This document shows positions 26,271 through 35,963 of a DNA stretch of 64,000 nucleotides, in pieces. The stretch's first letter is position 1, and every line of letters begins with the position of its first letter. The position numbers and the translations under genes are program-made. The notes beneath the pieces are model-generated. The model made no database searches. It was given only the letters and a program-made list of their open reading frames with translations, and was not told the origin of the DNA. Source of the DNA: Cupriavidus alkaliphilus (GTDB taxonomy: Bacteria; Pseudomonadota; Gammaproteobacteria; Burkholderiales; Burkholderiaceae); assembly GCF_900094595.1 (NCBI RefSeq), contig NZ_FMAD01000001.1:372001-436000 (forward strand), read 5' to 3'.

Positions 26271-27989
26271 CTATTTCTTCTTTTCGAACTCGAACTGCGG
26301 CGCGGCCGATTCGCTTTCCGCCGGCGGCTGCGTCGGCAACTCGAGCGAGCCGGACTCGGCCGGCGCGGAACCCGGGCCCGGAATCGACAAGCCCGGCGCC
26401 GTGGGTTTGGGGCTGCTGCCTTCCAGGTCGATGTTGAGGTCGCGCGTGATGCTGCGGTCCTGGGCCTTCTGCGTGCCGGTGCTGACCAGGCCGGGGAAGA
26501 CGATGATCAGCGCCACCATCACCAGCTGGATCACCACGAACGGCACCGCGCCCCAGTAGATTTCGGAGGTCTTGACCTCGCGCGGGGCCACCGAGCGCAG
26601 GTAGAACAGCGAGAAGCCGAACGGCGGGTGCATGAACGAGGTCTGCATGTTCACTGCCAGCAGCACGCCGAACCAGATCAGGTCGATGCCGAGCTTGTCG
26701 GCCACCGGGCCCACCAGCGGCACCAGGATAAAGGCCAGCTCGAAGAAGTCCAGGAAGAACGCCAGCAGGAAGAACAGCACGTTCACCGCCACCAGGAAGC
26801 CGGTCTGGCCGCCAGGCAGCGCGGTCAGCAGGTGCTCGACCCAGATATGCCCGTCCACGCCATAGAACGTCAGCGAGAACACGCGCGCGCCGATCAGGAT
26901 GAAGATCACGAAGGCCGACAGCTTGAGCGTGGCTTCCATGGCCTGCCTGGTCAGGCCCAGGTCGAGGCGGCGCTTCACCAGGGCCAGGATCAGGGCGCCG
27001 AGCGCGCCCATGCCGCCGCCTTCGGTCGGCGTGGCCACGCCGATGAAGATGGTGCCCAGCACCAGGAAGATCAGCGCCAGCGGCGGGATCAGCACGAAGG
27101 TGACCTTCTCCGCCATCTGCGACAGCAGGCCCAGCTTCAGCGTCTTGTTGATCACCGCCAGCACGAAGGCGAACAGGATCGCCGCGCCCACCGAGACCAC
27201 CAGGCGCTCATCCAGCGGGGCTTCGGGCTTGTAGAGCTTGTCCACCGCCACGCCCACCGCCACCGCCAGCGCGGTCAGCACCAGCACCGAGGCGGCGCCG
27301 CTCTTGCCGGTGGGCTCGCGGAAGGTGCGCGCCTCGATCGGCAGCGCCGGCGCGGCGGATGGCTTGATCAGCGTGACCAGCAGCACGTACAGCATGTACA
27401 GGCCGGTCAGCACCAGGCCCGGCACGAACGCGCCCTTGTACATGTCGCCCACCGAGCGGCCGAGCTGGTCGGCCAGCACGATCAGCACCAGCGACGGCGG
27501 GATGATCTGCGCCAGCGTGCCCGACGCAGCGATCACGCCCGACGCCAGCCGCTTGTCGTACTTGTACTTGAGCATCAGCGGCAGCGAGATCAGCCCCATC
27601 GAGATCACCGATGCCGCCACCACGCCGGTGGTCGCCGCCAGCAGCGCGCCGACGAAGATCACCGCATAGGCCAGGCCGCCGCGGATCGGGCCGAACAGCT
27701 GCCCGATGGTGTCGAGCAGGTCCTCGGCCATGCCCGAGCGTTCCAGGATCAGGCCCATGAAGGTGAAGAACGGGATCGCCAGCAGCGTATCGTTCTCGAT
27801 GATGCCGAACAGCCGGCTGGGCAGCGCCTGCAGCAGCTCGGGCGGCAGCATCCCCAGCTCGATGCCGATAAAGGCGAACAGCAGCCCGTTGGCGGCCAGC
27901 GCAAAGGCGATCGGGAAGCCCGATAGCAGGAATACGACCAGCGAGGCGAACATGATCGGTGCCATGTTCGCGATCAGGAATTGCGTCAT
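26271..27989 (-). CDS. TRAP transporter large permease subunit (DctM type)
   Basis: A 572-residue integral membrane protein of the DctM family, the ion-coupled channel of a TRAP uptake system for organic acids. About 12 hydrophobic segments are visible. Conserved-looking blocks include PFFTFMGLILERSGMAEDLL near the N-terminus, GVVAASVISMG, and MHPPFGFSLFYLR near the end. The last ~65 residues are a soluble Pro/Ser-rich tail ending EKKK that the family does not need. The small subunit lies 12 bases upstream. No periplasmic binding protein gene is next to it, so the substrate is open. Confidence 0.93.
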   Translation of the reverse strand: MTQFLIANMAPIMFASLVVFLLSGFPIAFALAANGLLFAFIGIELGMLPPELLQALPSRLFGIIENDTLLAIPFFTFMGLILERSGMAEDLLDTIGQLFGPIRGGLAYAVIFVGALLAATTGVVAASVISMGLISLPLMLKYKYDKRLASGVIAASGTLAQIIPPSLVLIVLADQLGRSVGDMYKGAFVPGLVLTGLYMLYVLLVTLIKPSAAPALPIEARTFREPTGKSGAASVLVLTALAVAVGVAVDKLYKPEAPLDERLVVSVGAAILFAFVLAVINKTLKLGLLSQMAEKVTFVLIPPLALIFLVLGTIFIGVATPTEGGGMGALGALILALVKRRLDLGLTRQAMEATLKLSAFVIFILIGARVFSLTFYGVDGHIWVEHLLTALPGGQTGFLVAVNVLFFLLAFFLDFFELAFILVPLVGPVADKLGIDLIWFGVLLAVNMQTSFMHPPFGFSLFYLRSVAPREVKTSEIYWGAVPFVVIQLVMVALIIVFPGLVSTGTQKAQDRSITRDLNIDLEGSSPKPTAPGLSIPGPGSAPAESGSLELPTQPPAESESAAPQFEFEKKK

Positions 27990-28001
27990 CGTGCGCGCCT
28001 C

Positions 28002-28601
28002 TTATCGTTTTTCAGACGGGGCGGTCTGGTTGGCCTGCGCGATCGCGGCGATTTCCAGCGCCGGATCGACCGCGTGCTTGCGGAAGGCCGAGAACGGCAG
28101 TTCCCCCTTCAGGTAGGCAAAGCGCTTGATCAGCTCGGACAGGCCCTGCAGGATCATCAGGGCAAAGCCCGCCACGATCAGGAACTTGGCCGGCCAGCGG
28201 ATCAGGCCGCCGGCATTGCCGGACATTTCATGGCCGGCGTAGGACAGCCAGAAGTAGGGGATCGACAACCAGAGGATGATGGCGCAGATCGGCAGCAGGA
28301 AGAACAGGATGCCGAACACATCGATCCAGACCTGGGTGCGCTCGGAGAAGCGGCCGGCGACGACGTCGATGCGCACATGCTCGTCGCGGCGCAGGGTGTA
28401 CGGGGCGCCGAGCAGGAACACGCCGGCGAACATATACCACTGCAGTTCCAGCCAGGCGTTGGAACTGATGCTGAAGGTGTAGCGAATGATGGCGTTGCCC
28501 GCGCAGACCAGCACGGCCAGCAGGACCAGCCATTTCGCCCACTGCCCGATGAAAGCATTCACGGCGTCGATAAGCCGCGAGATCCTCATGAGGGAAGACA
28601 T
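28002..28601 (-). CDS. TRAP transporter small permease subunit (DctQ type)
   Basis: A 199-residue membrane protein with four hydrophobic segments typical of DctQ, the helper subunit of a TRAP transporter. The blocks RYTFSISSNAWLELQWYMF and RRDEHVRIDVV match the family pattern. It precedes the large subunit by 12 bases in the same operon. The ATG at 28601 is the first in frame; MRISRL four codons later is an alternative. An unusually long hairpin lies 100 bases upstream of the start. Confidence 0.92.
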   Translation of the reverse strand: MSSLMRISRLIDAVNAFIGQWAKWLVLLAVLVCAGNAIIRYTFSISSNAWLELQWYMFAGVFLLGAPYTLRRDEHVRIDVVAGRFSERTQVWIDVFGILFFLLPICAIILWLSIPYFWLSYAGHEMSGNAGGLIRWPAKFLIVAGFALMILQGLSELIKRFAYLKGELPFSAFRKHAVDPALEIAAIAQANQTAPSEKR

Positions 28602-28700
28602 GTGATCGTCCTAGGGATTGGGGGATACAGGGGTGGCGCGTTAGTCTACGGCGTCGGCGGCCCCGCATCTTTAGGGTGAATCCCCAGTGCATCACATTTT

Positions 28701-28737
28701 CCCGCGAATTTGCACCAGTTATGTGCAGATTCGCGGG
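28701..28737. repeat. Long hairpin upstream of the TRAP operon
   Basis: Inverted repeat with 15-base arms cccgcgaatttgcac / gtgcagattcgcggg and a 7-base loop. Fourteen of fifteen positions pair and the remaining one can wobble on one strand. It lies between argH and the TRAP small subunit gene, about 100 bases before the latter's ATG. It may be an operator or a leader structure; no T-run follows on either strand. Confidence 0.55.
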
Positions 28738-28835
28738 CCCTTCTAGGCCGATTCCATATTCCCGGATGGGAAATGGACGCGCGGCCGTGTCCGCTTCATG
28801 CAATATGCAACAGTCGTCGGTGCGCCGGCGCACGG

Positions 28836-28865
28836 AAAAGAAAAACGGGAGCTTGCGCTCCCGTT
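28836..28865 (-). terminator. Intrinsic terminator of argH
   Basis: On the minus strand a perfect 9-bp stem aacgggagc / gctcccgtt with loop (28844-28865) is followed by a T-rich run (TTTCTTTTC in 28835-28843 read in reverse). It starts 31 bases past the argH stop. Confidence 0.88.
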
Positions 28866-28895
28866 GCGGCTTGCCGGATTACCCGGGAAGGACGG

Positions 28896-30314
28896 TCAGC
28901 CGTTCAGCGCCTCGCGGGCCGCGGCGATGGCCGCGCGCACCTGGTCCGGCGCGGTGCCGCCGATATGGTTGCGCGCCGCGACCGAGCCTTCCAGCGTCAG
29001 CACCGCGTGCACATCGTCGCCGATCAGCGCGGCCTGGTCGCCCAGGCCGGAGACCTCGCGCAGCTCGGCCACGGTCAGGTCGGCCAGGTCGCACTGGCGG
29101 CCGTCGCAGGCGCGCACGGCGTGGGCCACGGCCTCATGCGCGTCGCGGAAGGGCAAGCCCTTCTTGACCAGGTAGTCGGCCAGGTCGGTGGCGGTGGCAT
29201 AGCCCTGCAGCGCGGCGGCGCGCATCGCTTCGGGCTTGACGCTGATGCCCGGCACCATGTCGGCAAAGATGCGCAGGGTATCGACCACGGTATCGACCGT
29301 GTCGAACAGCGGCTCCTTGTCTTCCTGGTTGTCCTTGTTGTACGCCAGCGGCTGGCCCTTCATCAGCGTCAGCAGGCCGATCAGGTGGCCGTTGACACGG
29401 CCGGTCTTGCCGCGCGCCAGTTCGGGCACGTCCGGGTTCTTCTTCTGCGGCATGATCGAGCTGCCGGTGCAGAAGCGGTCGGCGATGTCGATAAAGCCCA
29501 CGCGCGGGCTCATCCACAGCACCAGCTCTTCCGAGAAGCGCGACACGTGGGTCATCACCAGCGCCGCGGCGGCGCAGAATTCGATGGCGAAGTCGCGGTC
29601 CGAGACGGCATCCAGCGAGTTGCGGCAGACGCCGTCGAAGCCCAGTTGCTGGGCCACGAACTCGCGGTCGATCGGATAGCTGGTGCCGGCCAGCGCGGCG
29701 GCGCCCAGCGGCAGGCGGTTGACGCGCTTGCGGCAGTCAGCCATGCGCTCGGCATCGCGCGTGAACATCTCGTTGTACGCCAGCAGGTGGTGGCCGAAGG
29801 TGACCGGCTGCGCCACCTGCAGGTGGGTGAAGCCCGGCAGGATGGTGTCGGCGTGCTGCTCGGCCAGGTCCAGCAGCGAGGTGCGCAGCGCGCCCAGCAG
29901 CACGATGATGTTGTCGATCTCGCTGCGCAGCCACAGGCGGATGTCAGTCGCGACCTGGTCGTTGCGCGAGCGGCCGGTGTGCAGGCGCTTGCCGGCATCG
30001 CCCACCAGCGCGGTCAGGCGCGCCTCGATGTTCAGGTGGACGTCTTCCAGGTCCAGCTTCCATTCGAAGCTGCCGGCCTCGATCTCGCCCCGGACCTGCG
30101 CCATGCCGCGCTCGATCTCGGCGCGGTCGGCCTCGGCGATGATGCCCTGCTTTGCCAGCATGGCCGCGTGGGCCAGCGAGCCCTGGATGTCGAACAGGGC
30201 CAGGCGCTTGTCGAAGAACACCGAGGCGGTGTAGCGCTTCACCAGGTCGGACATCGGTTCGGAGAAGCGGGCGGACCAGGCTTCGCCTTTCTTGGCAAGT
30301 TGGGAGGTGGACAT
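28896..30314 (-). CDS. argH: Argininosuccinate lyase
   Basis: A 472-residue enzyme of the fumarase/aspartase superfamily that splits argininosuccinate to arginine and fumarate, the last step of arginine synthesis. The superfamily signature [15 protein letters not shown] is intact near residues 285-300 and contains the catalytic Ser. The substrate loops [13 protein letters not shown] and TAHLQ-like [10 protein letters not shown] are present. The start [17 protein letters not shown] is the normal family start. It is a stand-alone gene with its own terminator. Confidence 0.98.
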   Translation of the reverse strand: MSTSQLAKKGEAWSARFSEPMSDLVKRYTASVFFDKRLALFDIQGSLAHAAMLAKQGIIAEADRAEIERGMAQVRGEIEAGSFEWKLDLEDVHLNIEARLTALVGDAGKRLHTGRSRNDQVATDIRLWLRSEIDNIIVLLGALRTSLLDLAEQHADTILPGFTHLQVAQPVTFGHHLLAYNEMFTRDAERMADCRKRVNRLPLGAAALAGTSYPIDREFVAQQLGFDGVCRNSLDAVSDRDFAIEFCAAAALVMTHVSRFSEELVLWMSPRVGFIDIADRFCTGSSIMPQKKNPDVPELARGKTGRVNGHLIGLLTLMKGQPLAYNKDNQEDKEPLFDTVDTVVDTLRIFADMVPGISVKPEAMRAAALQGYATATDLADYLVKKGLPFRDAHEAVAHAVRACDGRQCDLADLTVAELREVSGLGDQAALIGDDVHAVLTLEGSVAARNHIGGTAPDQVRAAIAAAREALNG

Positions 30315-30446
30315 GGACGTCGGCTGCAGTGGCTCGCGCGGCAGGCGGCCGGCGTGCGGACGGCGGCGGGCGCGAAAAATTGGGAAACGGCGATTATATC
30401 GCCCGGCGGCGCGCTGGCGGTGCGCGCCGCCACGGCGGGGCGGTGC

Positions 30447-31202
30447 TCAGGGCCGGCTGTGGATCACGGGCCCCTTGAACACCACCGGGCCGCTCGGCCC
30501 GTCGGCATTGGGCGAACCGCCGGCAGGCTCGATACTGACGGCCAGCGCGGGCACCGCCGTTGGCCGCTGCGCCAGCGCCAGCCTCGCTTGCGGCACCCGG
30601 CCGATCAGGCCCAGGGACTGCGGCGTGCCGCCTTGCGGCAGCGCCCACAGCTGGAATACCTGCTGATCGCTCAGCTTTAAGTGGTCCAGGCGGCGCACCA
30701 GGAGGTCGCGTTGGCCTGCGTCCCATGACACCAGCATGGCCGGTTGCCCCCGGTCGTCGTTGAGCACGGCGATGACTTCAGCGGGCGCCGCCTCGCGCTG
30801 CGGCGCCAGGTGCATGCCAATACCGATCGCCAGCACGGCCACCAGCGCCATGGCCGCCGCGGCGCCGCGCCAGAATACCGGGGCTGACCACCGGCGCTGC
30901 CACCAGCTGGCGGCAGCACCGGGGCCAGGGGCGCCGGCCGCGGCGGCCGGGCTGCGATCCTCGGCCGCTTTCCAGCCCAGCCTTTCCTCGATCCCGCACC
31001 AGACCTTGTCGACCGGCACGGCCGCCGCCTGCAATTCGGCCACGCCGGCAAGGCGCGCCTGCCAGCGGCGGATCGCCGCGCGCACCGCCGGCTCTTCCTG
31101 CGCCAGCCGCTCCAGGCGCCGGCGCGCGCCGCCGCGCAGCACGCCCAGCGCGTACTGGGCGGCGATCCGGTCGAGCAGGTCGGGATGGCTGGCCAGCTTC
31201 AT
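30447..31202 (-). CDS. Anti-sigma factor, RskA/anti-sigma-K type
   Basis: A 251-residue single-pass membrane protein. Residues 1-80 form the cytoplasmic sigma-binding part (HPDLLDRIAAQYALGVL), one transmembrane segment lies at about 111-131, and the rest is a periplasmic RskA-type domain (VFQLWALPQGGTPQSLG). It is expected to hold the ECF sigma factor encoded just before it. Start and stop overlap with that gene as ATGA, so the pair is translationally coupled. The signal sensed is unknown. Confidence 0.9.
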   Translation of the reverse strand: MKLASHPDLLDRIAAQYALGVLRGGARRRLERLAQEEPAVRAAIRRWQARLAGVAELQAAAVPVDKVWCGIEERLGWKAAEDRSPAAAAGAPGPGAAASWWQRRWSAPVFWRGAAAAMALVAVLAIGIGMHLAPQREAAPAEVIAVLNDDRGQPAMLVSWDAGQRDLLVRRLDHLKLSDQQVFQLWALPQGGTPQSLGLIGRVPQARLALAQRPTAVPALAVSIEPAGGSPNADGPSGPVVFKGPVIHSRP

Positions 31203-31795
31203 GCCGCGCCCTCCATGCAGCTGCGCAGCCGCTCCAGCCCGCGCCGGATCCAGGACTTGACCGTTCCCAGCGGCGCACGCAGGCGCGCGGCCAGTTCGGC
31301 ATGGCTCAGGTCCTGCAGATAGGCCAGCATGATGGCCTGGCGCTGGGGCTGCTCCAGCCGCTGCAGGCAGCGGTTGAGGGCGCGCGCCTGCTGGCTGGCC
31401 TCGGCCAGCTCGGCGGGGCCGGCCGCGTCGTCGGCCAGCCATTCGCCAAGGTCTTCGTCCAGCTCGGCGGTCTGCGCGACGCGCGCCGCTGCCGCGCGGC
31501 GCAGGCAGTCCAGCGCGCGGTTGCGCACGATCGCGGTCATCCACGTCATCGGCGCGGCCAGTTGCGGCCGGTAGTCGCCGGCGTGGTGCCAGATGCTGAC
31601 AAAGCTCTCCTGCACGACATCCTCCGCCCAATCGCGCCTGCCGGTAATACGCAGCGCAAGGCCAAACAGTTTCGTCGCGGTCAGGTCATAGAGCGCGCGC
31701 AGCGCCTGGCGGTCGCCCACGGCCACGGCCTGCAACAGCCCCTCCAGCCGGTCGGGGCTGGCGGGCGCGGCATAGGACGGCTGCGGGGAGGGCAC
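31199..31795 (-). CDS. ECF sigma factor (SigK-like)
   Basis: A 198-residue sigma-70 family factor of the extracytoplasmic type. Region 2 is seen in RDWAEDVVQESFVSIWHHAGDY and region 4 in LSHAELAARLRAPLGTVKSWIRRGLERL. The start is a GTG preceded by AAGGAG at good spacing. It is followed without a gap by its RskA-type anti-sigma gene and is divergent from a secreted ferritin-like protein, a plausible target. Such pairs normally autoregulate; I could not pick the promoter motif. Confidence 0.93.
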   Translation of the reverse strand: MPSPQPSYAAPASPDRLEGLLQAVAVGDRQALRALYDLTATKLFGLALRITGRRDWAEDVVQESFVSIWHHAGDYRPQLAAPMTWMTAIVRNRALDCLRRAAAARVAQTAELDEDLGEWLADDAAGPAELAEASQQARALNRCLQRLEQPQRQAIMLAYLQDLSHAELAARLRAPLGTVKSWIRRGLERLRSCMEGAA

Positions 31796-31951
31796 CGGGA
31801 CGGCTCCTTGCAGGGAAGCTTTGCCGGATTATAGGTAGCGCCGCCTCCAAACGCGCATCCAAACGCCCGGCCGCTGCGTAGATATCGACAGGCGCAAGCC
31901 AGGTACCCCGGCCCCGGGGCGCCACGTTGTCATCCCTCACAGGAGCACACC

Positions 31952-32563
31952 ATGGACCGCATCTCACAGAGGCCCGCGCGCGAGCCCGACACCATCGTCA
32001 CGCTGCCGGACGCGCGCCGGCGCGGGCTGCTCAAGGCGCCCGGCCTGTTCGCGCTGGGCTCGCTGGCCGTCATCACCCTCGGCGAGTCGATGCCGGCGTG
32101 GGCGCAGACGCAGTCGGGCAGCACCAAGGACGACATCAATATCCTCAACACCGCGCTGGGGCTGGAATACCAGGCGATCGCGGCCTACCAGATCGGCGCC
32201 GAAAGCGGGCTGCTGCAAAAGCCGGTGCTGGCCACCGCCGTCAAATTCCAGGACCACCACAAGGCCCATGCGCAGGTGCTGGCCGGCACGGTATCGAAGC
32301 TGGGCGGGACGCCGGTGGCGGCAAAGAAGGCGTCGGCGTATGAGTTCCCGACTGACAAGCTGAAGACGCAGGCTGATGTGCTGCGTTTTGCCGCCGGGTT
32401 GGAGAAGGGCGCCACTTCGGCTTACCTGGGCGTGCTGCCGAATTTCTACAACCGCGAGCTGACGCGCGCCGCCGGCAGCATCCTCGGGGACGAGGCGATG
32501 CACTGGGCGGTGCTGCTGCACGCGCTGGGCGAGGATCCGGTGCCGGGGGCGTTTGTCGGGTGA
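31952..32563 (+). CDS. Secreted ferritin-like domain protein
   Basis: A 203-residue protein with an N-terminal export signal (RRR at 22-24 then a hydrophobic run, cleavage probably near AWAQ at 49-52; Tat is possible). The mature part is a four-helix ferritin-like domain. Candidate di-metal ligands are E72 in LEYQA, the histidines of FQDHHKAH (102-106), E151, and the pair E181/H184 in GDEAMHWAVL. A role in oxidative or metal stress is inference. It is divergent from the ECF sigma/anti-sigma genes and has an AGGAG ribosome site. Confidence 0.85.
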   Translation: MDRISQRPAREPDTIVTLPDARRRGLLKAPGLFALGSLAVITLGESMPAWAQTQSGSTKDDINILNTALGLEYQAIAAYQIGAESGLLQKPVLATAVKFQDHHKAHAQVLAGTVSKLGGTPVAAKKASAYEFPTDKLKTQADVLRFAAGLEKGATSAYLGVLPNFYNRELTRAAGSILGDEAMHWAVLLHALGEDPVPGAFVG

Positions 32564-32600
32564 GGCGTTGAGATGGGGTGAAACTTGCCGACGGGTTGCT

Positions 32601-32626
32601 CCCCTCTCCCGCGTGCGGGAGAGGGG
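32601..32626. repeat. CCCTCTCCCGC hairpin, dispersed repeat copy 2
   Basis: Perfect 12-bp arms cccctctcccgc / gcgggagagggg with a 2-base loop, 38 bases past the ferritin-like stop. It shares its core with the hairpin at 4842-4866. It is followed by a G-rich stretch in which gagaggggcagg recurs. Confidence 0.65.
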
Positions 32627-32737
32627 CAGGGGGAGAGGGGCAGGGGTGAGGGCAGGCGCTTCAACAGCTGAAGTCGGTGGGTTAACACCGTTGGGCTTGC
32701 TTGATGTGGTTCCTAGTCAAACCGCCCCTCACCCCGG

Positions 32738-32761
32738 CCCTCTCCCCGTGAGGGGAGAGGG
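32738..32761. repeat. CCCTCTCCCC hairpin, dispersed repeat copy 3
   Basis: Perfect 10-bp arms ccctctcccc / ggggagaggg around gtga. It lies in the gap between the convergent ferritin-like gene and ppc. The variant arm differs from the other copies at one base. The gap 32564-32841 holds nothing else that I can support. Confidence 0.6.
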
Positions 32762-32841
32762 GGAACACCTTGCCTGGGCGAGGTCGGGCGGCTTGGGCGT
32801 AGCCAAAACCGCCCTCCTTTGCCGAGGTTTGGGTTGGCCTG

Positions 32842-35800
32842 TCAGCCCGTATTGCGCAACCCCGCCGCCACCCCGTTGATCGTCAGGTGGATGCCGCGCC
32901 GTACCCGGATATCATCCCCATCCTTGCCGGCGCGGTAGCGCTTGAGCAGCTCCACCTGCAAGTGGTTCAGCGGGTCGAGGTAGGCAAAGCGGTTCTTGAT
33001 CGAACGCGCCAGCAGCGGGTTGTCCGCCAGCCGTTCCTGGTGGCCGGTGATCAGCGCCAGCATGTCGCAGGTCAGGTGCCATTCCTTGCTGATGCGGTTG
33101 AACACGTTGCGGCGCAGCGCCGCGTCGTCGCACAGCTGCGCGTAGCGCGAGGCCACGGCCAGGTCGGTCTTGGCCAGCACCATGTCCATGTTGGACAGCA
33201 GCGTCGAGAAGAACGGCCAGGTCTTGACCATGCGCCGCAGCGTGGTGACGGCCTGCTTGCGCGCCTTGTCGTCCGGCGCGCTGTCGAGCAGCGAGCGCAC
33301 CGCGCTGCCGAAGCCGTACCAGCCCGGCAGCAGCAGGCGGCACTGGCCCCACGAGAAGCCCCACGGGATCGCGCGCAGGTCTTCGATACGGCGGTTCTTC
33401 TTGTCCATCAGCTTGCGCGAGGCCGGGCGGGAACCCAGGTTCAGGTCGGCGATCTCGGTGATCGGCGTGGTGGCGAAGAAGTAGTCCTTGAAGCCGGGGG
33501 TCTCGTAGACCAGGTCGCGATAGGCGGTGAAGGCGCGGTCCGACAGCTGCTGCATCACGGCCTCGAAGGTATCCAGGTCCTTCGGTGCGTTCTGCTGCGG
33601 CAGCAGCGATGCCTCCAGCGTGGCGGCGACCACCGTCTCCAGGTTGCGCCGGCCGATCTCGGCGTTGGCGAACTTGCTGTTGATGATCTCGCCCTGCTCG
33701 GTCAGGCGGATCTGGCCGTTGACCGTGCCCGGCGGCTGCGACAGGATGGCCTGGTAGGTCGGGCCGCCGCCGCGGCCGACGGTGCCGCCGCGGCCGTGGA
33801 ACAAACGCAGCTTGACGTTGCGCTGCTCGAACAGCTGCACCAGCTCCAGCTCGGCCTTGTACAGCTCCCAGGTCGAGGTCAGGAAACCGCCATCCTTGTT
33901 CGAATCCGAGTAGCCCAGCATCACTTCCTGCTCGACCCCATGGTGCGCGACCACCGCGTCGAAGCCCGGCAGGTCGAGCAGCGACTGCATGATGCCGGCG
34001 GCGTTGCGCAAGTCTTCGATAGTCTCGAACAGCGGGATCACCATCAGTTCCATGCGCGCCGGGTCGGTCTTGCTGCCCAGCGTGCCCTGCAGCATGCCCG
34101 ATTCCTTCTGCAGCAGCATCACCTCGACCAGGTCCGACAGCGTCTCGGTGTGCGAGATGATGTAGTTGCGCGCCACGCGCTTGCCGTAGCGCGCACGCAG
34201 CCCGCGCGCGGCGGCGAAGATCGCCAGTTCCTTGCGGGTCTGCTCCGAGTACTGGTGCCACGGCAGCGTCAGCAGGCGCGGCTGGCGCAGTTCGGCCAGC
34301 AGCAGTTCGAGCTTGCGTTGCTCGGGCAGCGCGGCGTAGTCGGGGGCGATGCCGGCGGCGGCGAACAGTTCGGCGATGACCGCCTCGTGCACGTCCGAGA
34401 CCTGGCGCATGTCGACCGAGGCCAGGTGGAAGCCGAACACGGCGATGGCGCGCGCCAGCGCGTCGATGCGGTGGCTGGCCAGCGCCTGGCCGTGGTGCGC
34501 GCGCAGCGAGTCGATCACCACCTGGATGTCGACGCCGAAGGCCTCGGCGCTGTCGTAGGGCTCGGCCGGCGCCACCGGGCGGCGGGTCGCGGCATGGCCG
34601 CTCAGCGCCTTGCAGGTGGCGGCCAGGCGCGCGTAGATGCCGATCAGCGCGCGCCGGTAGGGCTCGTCGGCGCGGTGCTCGGAATGGTCGGGCGAACGCT
34701 CGGCCAGCGCCAGCAGTTCCGGGCTGGCGTCGACCATCAGCATCGACATCGACAGCTCGGCGCCCAGCGCGTGGACTTCGTCCAGGTACCAGTCCAGGAT
34801 CAGCTGCGCCTGCTGGCCGGCGGCGTGCTCCAGGGTCTCGGCGGTCACGTTCGGATTGCCGTCGCGGTCGCCGCCGATCCAGGAACCCATCTGCAGGAAC
34901 GGCGCCAGCGGCGTTGCCTGCGCACCCGGGGCACCGGGGGTGCCCTTGCGCTTGCGCGTGGCCGGGAACACCGCGGCGATGTCTTCTTCCAGCTCGCTCA
35001 TCAGCTGCGGGATGCCGCGCAGGAAGGTGGTGCGGTAGTACGACAGCGCGTTCTCGATCTCGTCGGCCACCGTCAGGCGCGCGTCGCGCAGCATGCGGGT
35101 CTGCCACAGCGTGGTGACCTTGGCGCGCAGCTGGGCGGTGTTGTGCTCGCGCTCGCGCGCGGTCATCGGCAGGTCGCGCTCGGCCAGCAGGCGGGCGATC
35201 TCGCGTTCGGCGTCGAGGATGCTCTTGCGCTGGACTTCGGTCGGGTGCGCGGTCAGCACCGGCACGATCAGCGCCTCGTCCAGGAACTTGCGCAGCTGCT
35301 TGCCGGTGACGCCGGCGGCGTCGATCTTTTCCAGCGCATGCTGCAGGCTGCCGTCCTGCGGCGGCGAGCCGGCCAGCGCGTGCACGCGGCGGCGGCGGTT
35401 GTGGTGCTGGTCCTCGGCGATATTGGCCAGGTGCGAGAAATAGCTGAAGGCGCGCACCACCTGGTTGGTCTGGTCGCGCGACAGGCGCTTGAGCAGCCGG
35501 TCCAGCTCGGCGCCGGCGGCGCGGTCATTCTCGCGGCGGAAGCGCACCGCGGTCTGGCGGATGGTTTCGACCACCTCGAAGGCGGCGTCGCCTTCCTGCT
35601 CGCGCAGGCAGTCGCCCAGCAGGCGGCCCAGGAAACGGATGTCCTCGCGCAGCGGCACGTCCTTGTCGGCGGTGCGGCGGGCGGGGGCGGCGATGGTGGT
35701 TCCGTTGCTCGACACGATCGAAAGCCTGGGCTTGGCGGAGCGCTTGGCTGCGCGGGCGGGGCGGGGCGGTTTGGCGCTGGTTGCGCCGCTTGCGCCGGTT

Positions 35801-35889
35801 GCGCCGGTTGCGTCACCTTTTGCGGCGGCCGAATCCTTGGCGGCCGCAGCGGTCTTCCGACCATTGGGCCGCGCAGCATGCTGCGTCAT
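32842..35889 (-). CDS. ppc: Phosphoenolpyruvate carboxylase
   Basis: A 1015-residue enzyme that carboxylates PEP to oxaloacetate, refilling the TCA cycle. The two family signatures are intact: [13 protein letters not shown] with the catalytic His near residue 215, and [10 protein letters not shown] near 655-660. The C-terminus ends with the typical [14 protein letters not shown]. The first ~75 residues are a low-complexity Ala/Gly/Lys-rich extension ahead of the conserved core. The ATG has AGAGGAG in front, so the extension is probably translated. It is divergent from hemC. Confidence 0.98.
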   Translation of the reverse strand: MTQHAARPNGRKTAAAAKDSAAAKGDATGATGASGATSAKPPRPARAAKRSAKPRLSIVSSNGTTIAAPARRTADKDVPLREDIRFLGRLLGDCLREQEGDAAFEVVETIRQTAVRFRRENDRAAGAELDRLLKRLSRDQTNQVVRAFSYFSHLANIAEDQHHNRRRRVHALAGSPPQDGSLQHALEKIDAAGVTGKQLRKFLDEALIVPVLTAHPTEVQRKSILDAEREIARLLAERDLPMTAREREHNTAQLRAKVTTLWQTRMLRDARLTVADEIENALSYYRTTFLRGIPQLMSELEEDIAAVFPATRKRKGTPGAPGAQATPLAPFLQMGSWIGGDRDGNPNVTAETLEHAAGQQAQLILDWYLDEVHALGAELSMSMLMVDASPELLALAERSPDHSEHRADEPYRRALIGIYARLAATCKALSGHAATRRPVAPAEPYDSAEAFGVDIQVVIDSLRAHHGQALASHRIDALARAIAVFGFHLASVDMRQVSDVHEAVIAELFAAAGIAPDYAALPEQRKLELLLAELRQPRLLTLPWHQYSEQTRKELAIFAAARGLRARYGKRVARNYIISHTETLSDLVEVMLLQKESGMLQGTLGSKTDPARMELMVIPLFETIEDLRNAAGIMQSLLDLPGFDAVVAHHGVEQEVMLGYSDSNKDGGFLTSTWELYKAELELVQLFEQRNVKLRLFHGRGGTVGRGGGPTYQAILSQPPGTVNGQIRLTEQGEIINSKFANAEIGRRNLETVVAATLEASLLPQQNAPKDLDTFEAVMQQLSDRAFTAYRDLVYETPGFKDYFFATTPITEIADLNLGSRPASRKLMDKKNRRIEDLRAIPWGFSWGQCRLLLPGWYGFGSAVRSLLDSAPDDKARKQAVTTLRRMVKTWPFFSTLLSNMDMVLAKTDLAVASRYAQLCDDAALRRNVFNRISKEWHLTCDMLALITGHQERLADNPLLARSIKNRFAYLDPLNHLQVELLKRYRAGKDGDDIRVRRGIHLTINGVAAGLRNTG

Positions 35890-35963
35890 GCAATCTCCTC
35901 TTGCTTCTCTAAGCTTATCTAATGGTGCGGAGGGGCGATTGGGGCGCGTGCTACCATTGACGC

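Noticed and set aside
32887-35922. Plus-strand open frame of about 1000 codons opposite ppc
   Set aside because: No ribosome site or domain; ppc on the other strand has both family signatures.
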